A DNA stretch of 64,000 nt from Xylona heveae TC161 (lineage: Eukaryota > Ascomycota > Xylonomycetes > Xylonales > Xylonaceae). The notes beneath the pieces are model-generated. The model was not told the origin of the DNA, searched no databases, and saw nothing but the letters and a program-made list of their open reading frames with translations. Shown piece after piece: positions 44,834 through 54,466 of the stretch; the stretch's first letter is position 1, and every line of letters begins with the position of its first letter. A program made the translations under genes and the position numbers. Location: NCBI RefSeq assembly GCF_001619985.1, contig NW_017264195.1:1612001-1676000 (forward strand), written 5' to 3'.

Positions 44834-47800
44834 TGCCAGAGCTCTCTCGCTCTAGCAGGTCTCTAGGGAAAGAGTCCGCCAGCGGATGTTGCCTGAAAGG
44901 TGACGCGACGGCAGGCTCGTGACCCTCTCTCCTCCACGAGACTTAGCTTCAGCTACGATGCGTCAAGACGATTTTTGCGCTTTAGCGTTTGGGAGAACGC
45001 AGAATAGAAAAGTGAGATTTTTCTTGGTTTTCTAAGATTGTGGATAAAGCTTCGGTTTGACAAACACACAATGTTGGAGTCGGTGGATGGAAAAAACAAT
45101 AAATATGACAGGCTCGATGATAGGCAGGTTTTTTTCACGGTTGACAAATGTTATAAGAAAGTATCCGAACTATAAGGTTGGTGGAGGGAAGAGGAGCACG
45201 GTGTCATAGGTATATAATAGAAACGGCGTCGATGATAATAAGCCTAGAGGGGACGCAAAGGGGGCGGAATATATTTTGGCGTCAACTTGTGGTTTCAGAG
45301 CCTTTTTTTTGAACACCACGGAGCATGGCGCCAAAGAAGTTCCCGAAGGCGAGAGCAACAGGTTCAGAAGCTATGTCTGCTTGTGGATAACACTTGCCCA
45401 GACACACCCCCACATGGGAGGTCGTGGACGACGCAAGGACACACTGGTACGGGACGAAGGACGTGCACCACCGGCCTCTCTGGGTGCTTCAAGGACGTAC
45501 CCGGTCTGGTACCGGAACGTTAATGCTTAAACGAGGGCAAGGCAGAGGGGGTGTCCATCCCAAAAGGCTGCTGAGACGTCTCATTCAGGGATCTGGGCCC
45601 GTTGATGAACGTGCCGGCCCGAGGTGACAAGGCTGCTCTCCGCGACCCAAGGTCATGAGGAGACTGAAGCGGTCCATTGTCCGCAACATGACTGGCTACC
45701 ACCAGTGTGATTGAAGGGCGACCACAGTTTCTTTGCTGGCTCCACTGAGCCACTCTCCGCATTTGTTCTAGAAGACAAGCGGAAACATGTCAAGCAACGG
45801 CCATCCTTAGAATGGGGTCGGGAGGTCCATGCGTCACCATTGGTTGCGCATGAGCTCAGGTAAGAGCGGAAGGGTAGAGGGGAAAGGGTATATCGGCAGT
45901 TGGAAGGATGGTCACAGTTTGAGATTGTGAGAAGATTCCAGCAGAGGCGAGATGGGGGTGATGGGGAAAGAGGAGAATGAGAAGATAGGGAATAGCAAGC
46001 TGCAGAGGAAGATAACCATCAGAAGAGCAGAAACAAAAACCACACACGCACACAAAAAAAAAAGTAAAAAAAAACCAGGAACAAGCGCAGAATGATCACC
46101 CGTCAGGGGGCATGGTGGCACTGGCGCATGGCTGGCGCCATTGTATCAAAGACCCACGCGTGGTTGAATAACACCCCATCAGGCATAGTTATAAGACCTA
46201 CCGTCGTCGTTCACACCTACTGTGCCAGCAGGGATGTTAGCAGAAGAAGTATTCATGACCGAACACCATGAGGATCTTGGTCCAGAAGGATCCAAGTCCG
46301 AGTAAGGCGACCATTTCGAACCGAGGGGAGCCATGACAAGCTTGGCAAACCGGGGGGTGAAGGAGACCAAAAAAAAGAAATGGCATGACATGAACCATAG
46401 CCAAATGACGCTTTTTCATTTTTGGAATGATGTGAAGGTAAAGTCCGTGTTATTTTTGTCGATCCCCTTTTTTGTTCTCCTGTGTCTCTGCAATCAACGA
46501 CAACGCTTAGCAGTTGGAGCGTGCTCTGCAATTCCTGTCCATTCGGAGGAGATGCTACTAGTTTCGATGGTCGGTATTTTTCGTTTTCAAGCTCAGTCGT
46601 ACAGACAGCAGTCGGGTTTAGGAGATGTAAACAACGGCTGTTGCGGGTCAAACCAGGTTCAAAGGCCGGTGATCCGTCCGTCGGATGGGGCGTGCAGGAC
46701 AGGCAGCTTTTTTGGTGCGAGCATGGTCAGCGAGAACGCTTTGCTCTTCGCACCAAAAAAGAGACTTGTCTCCCGCAGAAGTCGACATCCTGGTCGATCA
46801 CCCAGTTGGGAAATTCCGTGTTTCAGCTAGGCCGAACCGTCGTAGGAGGCTTGTTCGCCCGGCCGACAATCTCCTGGTCGTGCGGCCGAGTCGTGCTGGG
46901 TGTGGGTGTCGCAGTAGGCGTAGTGGACGTACTGTTCAGTCAGCACGTCGTCTACCAGTGGTCTTCGCGCTGCAAGACGAATTTTCCGAGCGGCTGTCAA
47001 TCGTTCTTCATCCCGCCTTGCTTGCTCCACCAGACGGAACAACACAAGTGTGAAAGAGTACAACAGTTAAAGTGGGTTCGAACGGACGTTCCAGAGCCTC
47101 CAAGGCCGTTGTCATCTCGGCGAGGTGGTCAGTGTTCAGCAAAAGTAGGTACCCTCGTAGTCGCGACTCTTGACCGTAGACTTCGCAAAGTATACGGTAC
47201 CTATACTCAAACAGTTGCTACCAGTCATGCTGTACCTACAACGAGACTTTTGCGTACCTCTAGAGCTTCCCCATCGCGAAAACCGCTTCGACGGCTATTC
47301 GGGTTGTTTTCGTTGACAAGCACTTTTGCCTGCGGTGGCAGGGTAGCGTGGCAGAAACGTGACTGGTGCATTCTTTGGTGAGACGATGCTGCGTCTCAGG
47401 TTTTAGCAGGGGCAAGAAGCAAAACCAGCCTCGGGTGAAGAGGGCGAGACAGAGAAATCGAATGTCTGCTTTCAAATCCTGGTAAACCCATCAAAACATA
47501 TCATTATTAATTGTATCAATTCATGGCAAAATCAAGCCGAAGAGTTTCCTGGCTTCCAATCGACCAAGACCATGTTGGTGCTTGCTATTGTTTACACATT
47601 GCTCTCGTTAATTTGAACCACATACTATGATTTTGCAGTAGAGCCCTCATCTCACGTGCATCAAATATCAGCATGACGCTGCCAAGCCAGATCGTTCAGA
47701 GTTAAAGGGTCCAAACAAGCAAACAGCATCGCTTGCTAAGACAGGACCAACCAAGTCATTTTGCGCGATACTGAATGCAATCTGCAGGTTACAGTGTTCA

Positions 47801-48242
47801 TTTCAGGGAAGCATCAATGCACAGATATATTACTCTGTTGGCCGCATTAAATTGCGGCACCGTAACATTTACGCAAAAAAACTTAAAGATGATGATGAAA
47901 CAATCCAGTTCAAGTACAGCAGAGACAAAAAGGTATTTCAATTTCCTCGATGTTGTGCATAAAAAATGAAGAAAGCAGCCAAGAAAGTGAAAGTGAGCGG
48001 CAAAGGGGTGGTAAGAATCTGAAGGTACATATGCTGCGAAGTCTTGCATATTTTGACATCAAAAATGCCAGAGGACGCAGAAACGCGGGGGGAAGGCGAG
48101 TCAAAAGAACAATCAAACAGCAAACGACAGAGCGGGCGTATCAAGGGCGTATCACAATCTGGTTTCAAGGTTCTCAAAAGGGTGTCCGAAAAGAAGCGAA
48201 GAAAAGCTGAGAAATGAAGAAGAGGTGCCAGGCCCTCTATCA
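44834..48242. other. Gene-free stretch between the two Myb genes
   Basis: This 3.4-kb stretch should include the promoter, and perhaps an upstream exon and long leader, of the first Myb gene, plus the 3' end of the second. A plus-strand frame of 300 codons (46482-47381) lacks any ATG and any known motif. A-rich runs occur near 46046-46074. No gene is called here. Confidence 0.5.
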
Positions 48243-49391
48243 TCAGACTTTCCCTCCAAAATGCTCCTTGGCGTATTGTTCACACGCCTATGTGCCAAAT
48301 CTTAGCAGGAGAATTCCGATAAAGCGGTGCCAAGGTGTGTACAAACCTTTGCCGGCTTTCCAACTTTTTGGCCGATGACTTTCCACTTGCTGGCTTCGTA
48401 CTCTTTAATGGCGGCCAGCAATGCGGCACTCTATTTACCCTCAACAGGCATTTATCAGTGACGGTCCCAACGCCATGCAAATCTGATATTATAACTCTGT
48501 ACGACAATGAAAAGGAAGGGTGGGGGAATGGAAATCTGACCTCGTCTTCGGCAAACTCAGCATAATGCATATCCTACAATTGTTGTTAGTCCATTTGAAT
48601 GTTAAGAAATTTGAGACTATTCGCGTTCATCAAAGACGCGTTAGTTTCAACATACCTTGTACCAATGCTTCTTCACACTGCCCTCTGTACGAGTTGGAAA
48701 GGTCTAGAATAGACAGAGTCAGCAAGCGTGTCTCCTCGTTCGTGTTTTCAAATCTAGTCTCCAAAGCGAGACAAATCTGAGCTCACCTTGGCAATCTCAC
48801 TCCAGCTGCTCCCCGCATCTCTCATAGTCTTGAGTCGCTGCTCTTCGGCGGGACTCCATGGCGTATTCGTTCGGCTCTTCTTCACCGGCGGTTGCGGAGC
48901 AGCTTGCTGCTGCGGTTGCTGGGGCTGCGAAGGAGGCTGCTGAGCCTGCGGCGGCGGTGCTTGCTGCTGCGGTTGTTGCTGCGGTGCTGCTGGAGCTGGG
49001 ACTGGTGGTGCCTCCCCGAGAAGTCCTCCCCCTCCGCCCAGGCCACCCGGATCCGCGACTGCCGTCGTGGTCGTGGGAGCTTGAGTCGCGGCCGCGTTGG
49101 TCCCCGAAGCACGACGCTTCCTCGGATTTGGAGGAGGAAGAGCCGTAGGCAACGGGAGTGAGTCGAGGAAGTCCTCGGGCTGCGAGCTGATGACTCCACC
49201 GACCGGACCTGCTGGCTGCGGAGGAGACGTGGGTTGATGATAACGGGAGGACGACGGGGAGGACCTATTGAGGTGCCAAGCCGTAAGTAAGCTGTGCGCG
49301 CACATGGACGCAGAATGAGCACACTGTCTTGGATACCTCGTCTACGCAAGTCGCGTGAACTTTGAAGGGCAAAGGGAGGTACTCACGACAT
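48243..49391 (-). CDS. Myb/SANT-domain DNA-binding protein (second of two)
   Basis: Six exons fit: 49391-49387, 49264-48787, 48703-48656, 48573-48541, 48430-48347 and 48287-48243, total 230 residues. The first coding exon is only ATGTC; joining it to the next gives MSSSPSSSRYHQPTSPPQPA. After a Pro/Gln-rich, disordered N-terminus with a basic patch (NPRKRRAS) come two Myb-like repeats: TPWSPAEEQRLKTMRDAGSS with WSEIAKTFPTRTEGSVKKHW, and EDESAALLAAIKEYEASKWK with VIGQKVGKPAKACEQYAKEH. The protein ends HFGGKV. All introns have standard GT and AG ends and every phase closes. The two repeats line up with those of the gene at 43677-44833, so the two are related. It is likely a nuclear regulator with unknown targets. 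Confidence 0.85.
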
Positions 49392-52300
49392 CGCGACGAG
49401 GTTGGAGTAAGTTGTCGGTTGTGGCCTCGTTAAAACGGGCGCCTGAAGGCGGTACCCAGGTCGAGTGGGATTTGGGGAGACGATCGGATAAGGGAATCTG
49501 TGGCGCGGGGGGGGGGATGAAGAGAGGGGTGTATAGTAAGGTCACGCCGATACCTGCAAGCTGATCAGAGTATACATGACAGCTGGGTAAGAAATCTTTA
49601 GGAGGGTGATTGTGGTGGGTGCGGGTTCGAGGATCGAAGCGGCAAAAGGTGAACGAATCTCGACAACGGGCAGTCCAAGGACGGTATGGGGTACGGGGGG
49701 GAGGATTTGCGAGGACTGGCGAGAAGAGGGGAGCGACTGACGAACCAATCAGGGCTAGGGGACGCGCGAGCCTCTTCTTAGAGAGGCAAAGCGAGCGAGT
49801 AGTAAGAACCAACGAGAGAGTCGGATGGGGGAAGTGGCGCAAGAATTTGTCGACTTACCTGAGAAAAGGTAGAGCGGGAGTAGTGAGAAAGGGAAGAATC
49901 AAGGACAAAAGGTGACTTGAAAGGTTCAACACGCTGAGGGTTGACTCGACGCGTACGGAGTACTGGCGAGTAGGAATTTCGACAGGGCAGGTCAAAGGCC
50001 CAAGTACGGACGGAGTAGGTAGTGAGCTAGGAGGTAGGCAGGTATCCAGCCAACTGAGGAAGGCTAGGTTCGATAAGTTGGGAAGAGAAGGGACACTTAG
50101 GGTGAACGTAATGCGCAATCACGGGCGGGACGTGGGCCTAGCGTCAAGGTATGGTGGGAGCGGGCGACGCTGGAACGACACTTGGGTTTCTACGCAAGCA
50201 GCCTTGAAGGATGCGTACTGGAGGCACTTGACCCGAGGTAACGAAAAAAGGGTAGATAATGAGATTAATATGAGAAGTGTGTGTTTACTCCGTAGAGGTG
50301 GGGAGAGTATGAAGGCTTGGATTCCTCGGGCGCAGAGGGATAGAGAAGAAGAGACCGAGGGGAACCCCCGAAATGCGACAAGGACATTTTTTCTTTCCCC
50401 TTTTGATAATCTTGAGACGTTTGAGAGCGCACGCCCAGACTACGAAGCATTTTACATTTCCATCCCAGCAGCAGCCGCAGTAATCGCCAAGTATCCCGTT
50501 AGTCATGACAGAAGTCAATCCCAATCATATTAGGGAGGTGCAGTGTTGAAGAGACCGAAAAGACGTCTCGCACAATCTCAGCTGATGCCGCTGATGCCGT
50601 GGCACATACCAAAGGAGACGTTTGGGGCTTGCCGATGGGAGGTATGTCCTCTTAGCGCGGTGCAACACCAACAAAAGGCATGCGGGGTAATCCTAAGAGA
50701 GCAAGAGAGCGAATAAGACAGGGTAGATGGTGTGGGTGACGCGGTCCAATGTGGTACTGGTACGGTTGCTCAAGTATACTGACGGGCCAGTGTTGAGAGA
50801 GGATGGCGGGTGATTGGGAGGGAAATGACTTGGCTGGGTTCCGAGCTGTGCCGTGATCAGCTCGCCGTGGCAATCTGAAGTTGCGTCTCTAAGCCGCTCC
50901 TGCCTTTGGCCCATCGGAAGTCCCGCGTCTTGCAATACGCCATGGCTAAGATTCGAAAGCAGGGAATATGTGGGGTAAGATCTCAATGTAGAAGAAAGAA
51001 AAAAAAAAAAAAGAGAGCTCTCTTTCATCGTGGTGTGGACGGATATTTGCAAAAGTTGCGTAAATTAGAAGTCGAGTCACCTAAGGGTACTTGAGCTCTT
51101 CTGCTGGTACCTTCCCTGTTCCCCCAAGTCTCGGGTGATGCACGACTGGGGAAAAGACAGCGCCTCGCCATTCTCTGGGGAAGTGGGAAGAAGCTAAAGA
51201 TGATGGGCATTGTCCTTAATCACCTCAGGTTGCGGAGTACGAGTGTTTGTGTGTACGCAGTACGCCGTCTTGTTTGGGGGCTTCCGTACGAATACTTGGG
51301 CACTTGGCGTGTCCCAGAGTCTATCCGGCTTGGGATCAAAGTACCGACTACCTTTACAACACACAATATGCAGGTACTCCGTACTGTGGACGAATCTTTC
51401 GCCTATCCTCATCGCCAACACCAAACTCCCTCTTCTCCAGTTTCCTGATAGGGAAAAATGGTTTTTTGAGCGGTATGAGTGTACCTCCGTACGCCTGTGC
51501 CGGAGAGGTGCTCCCTGTTAAACGTGGAGATTGCACCGTTACTCAATCTCAAAGGAGCAGGGGCTCGCTGAAACTGTGAGCCCATACATGACAGGGGCTT
51601 ATCACCTTCCTAACTTCAAGCCACAATGTGATGCCATATCTGGCGGCGCAGTACCAGTGCACAGAGAGGCACCTCTTCACGCTTAATTTGTCTCCTCTTT
51701 CGGAAAGAACAGTTGCTTGCCTAGCTTGTGTTATTCGTTGACCTGGTCTATCCTTGCTCTTAACACTGGGTCGTCTTAAGAAACATACAGGATTAAGCCC
51801 CCCGATCTCGCCTGGCAAAGGCAGAATAAGCGGAGCAAGCCACTTTGAGATGCACAAGCAAGCCAAAAGATGTGACTTCCCACCTCGAGAGGGCAGCTGC
51901 AGCGGTCGCCCTGCTGCTCTGGCTTACATACTGGGGTGGAATCCACTAGGAAGTGCTTGCCCATCAAGAAAGGCACATTCAACCCTGTCGGTCCCCTGTT
52001 GTTCTCCACGCGGGGAAATGAAAAACTTTGGTGGCGTGAATCCTTTTGTTCGCCCTGAGCCGTCTTTTTTCCCGGGGAAATTCTCGCCTGTGTCTCATGA
52101 TACTCTTCGTGGCTTGAGCTGCGCCCAAACCAGCTCTCTTTTCTCTCTGGTGATTAGAATCAGGAGCGATTCATTCGCGTAACTTTGATCGCGGGTGCAG
52201 AGTATTGCTCCTGCCTATGGTCAAACGGCGGGAGCGGGAGAAGGGTTCCCGTGTTTTATTTTCCCATCTGGGGATGAATCCTACAGCTTCCTTCCCTTTA

Positions 52301-54466
52301 TGGAAGACAGTTGATGCTTAGCTTGCGCTAGGAGTTTGGACGTCAGCTCATCTCCAGCTAACGCGATGTCTTTTCAACTGTGTTGCATCAACTTTTATGC
52401 ATGCTGTCATGTGTGTAGTTCTCTCTTCACTGGGCGAAATTATTGTATTCGATATTGCAGTTTTAGCCGCTCGTCGAATGTTTTAGCACATGGCTTTATC
52501 AAAGCGCATTGCTCCATGGCAGCCGATTTAATTTTTCGTGGGCAACTTTTGTCGCAAGGTCATGTGTAGACGGGCTGGAGGCCCTTGTCACCTAAGTTCA
52601 AGAATGATGCAGAGAAGGAGTCGAATCGCACATGTCCAAAAAGCTTTTCTCGGGCTCACAGCGGTTTCGGAATCACGGGTTCTTATGTACAGCAGAAAGA
52701 GCGGATCATTTATGCATATGGCCTTTCAAATCGACAACTTTTTATATGCAGAAGCGCAATCACCCGATGCCCTTTGTCTGTGCCACTCCAGGAAAGAAAG
52801 ATTTTATGCACCTGACAAGTAAGTATTGTAGATGCAGGGATGATGCAGCACTTGAGTGCTCGCGATCTCGCCGAGTCAGGTACGTCTGGCGTACCTTCTT
52901 TAAGAGGGGAAGTGCAACGCGCCAGTTCGGTTTTGTAGCTCGTTTGTTTCGGCTCGTGGAGCCATATCAAGCATCACATGCATCTATGCTCCAGATTGTT
53001 GAGCAGTCTTTTGGACATTTACTGCCCTGTTTATCTTGTCTAATTAGTCATTGCTCTCTTACCAATTCTCAGTTATCTTGCGATAATAATGAACACGACT
53101 CAGGCATTAGCTAAAAATTGCTGTGATTTTCTGCTGTTTCTTCTTTTATTTTCATATGCATCTATATCTTTATCTACGTACCTTTTATGTATAAAAAAAA
53201 TTCTAAAGGAAGGAGAAAAAAAAAAAGAATAAAATAAAATAAATTGGGACAGAAATGAAAGAGAAAAAGAAACCCAAAGATGCAGAAGATGCCGGAACCA
53301 CCAGCCTCGATGGCAAGCAAAGTAAATTCGAGAAAATTCTCAACTAAAAGCCGTCTCTCACTCTTCGGCGGGAGATAGATCATAGAACGCGATTCGGGTT
53401 TTGTCCCAGTAGCCGCCTGGGTCGGAGCTCTGCAAGCTGATTTGCCTACCGTAATCGAGTCTACCGCACGGAGAAGTCCGAAATCAGACATGCCTCTCTC
53501 GTGTACGGAGTACACAAATACCTGATCCACACGGTTTGGTCTGCTATAAGATTCTCCGACATAATCCAGAGCCTAAAGTTGAGAGCGCTGCCAGATCAAA
53601 GAACCTTGCTGAATTGGCGATGTCTACTAACACCTTACCAGCAGCGAGTCACTAGAAATTCGAGGAGGGTTTGAGCACAAATGAAGGGCATAGCAGATTG
53701 CCTTCTAACTCTTATTGACCTTATCTCATCTGAAGGAGTAATGCCAGCAACGGGTTTTGTTGGTTCGCGCAATTTTGCAGACTGTCTCAAATAGAATCGG
53801 CGTCATTGCTCGACTACCGATCCAGCACCTATTAGGCAGAATCATTGTCTGCATCATCCTAACATACATTATTATTGAACATTTCCTTTCTCTTCTTGGA
53901 TACTGCCATTCACCGATCGGGTATTCCATCGTATACCTTCTTTTCCTCATCACACTCTTTGTCGTTGCTCTTCCACCATTCTTCCCCCCTGCAGGCGCCT
54001 CCCGCTAACGCGCCTTTGATCCACTTACGCAAAGTAGCGCAATCTACTCGTACACCCCTCAACGATATCAGACTCCGTTCGAATTCACTTATCGCGGACT
54101 TACAATTCACGAGCATTACATATTGTTCGAGGTTGTCCACTCTGAAATTGGTCAACTCCCAAGCTTCTCAAAACTCTCTTCGAAACAATCCTTTGAACTT
54201 TTAGATGACTTCCTCGCTTTCAATAAGCGCGACACTGATTCAACCATAGTGGCCAAGCCGGCCCAGCCTGCCCTGGGCTCCATCGCTTCACACAAATATA
54301 TGATAATGCGAAACGGGATCATCTCTATGACACATTTCGATCACTGAGGTCGCGCAAAAGATACGTGTTTGGGCTGAAGTACTCCCGTTCCTTTCAAGGC
54401 TGAAGAGGGAGAGAGGAAGAGGTCAGAGCTGGACACTTGATCGGACCCAGACCCAACGTTCTGGAA
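49392..54466. other. Largest gene-free stretch, upstream of the second Myb gene
   Basis: A 5.1-kb region between the start of the second Myb gene and the start of the long disordered protein gene; the two are divergent, so both promoters lie here. It holds four exact TACGGAGTA words (either orientation) and several near matches, an A14 run at 50999-51012 and an A/T-rich stretch at 53195-53245. Open frames up to 160 codons (52632-53114) have no familiar motif. Long leaders or non-coding transcripts are possible. Confidence 0.5.
49954..53522. repeat. Recurring TACGGAGTA / TACTCCGTA words
   Basis: Exact copies lie at 49954-49962, 50286-50294 (inverse), 51375-51383 (inverse) and 53514-53522, with another outside this stretch at 41353-41361. 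Near matches occur at 50005, 51231, 51254 and 62910. All exact copies are intergenic. They may be regulatory words or remnants of a small dispersed repeat. Confidence 0.6.

Noticed and set aside
46482-47381. A 299-residue plus-strand frame as a gene
   Set aside because: It lacks any ATG, has no known motif and an unnatural Cys/Trp/Arg-rich composition; kept only as a finding.
52632-53114. A 160-residue plus-strand frame
   Set aside because: No motif, no splice partners and composition like non-coding DNA.
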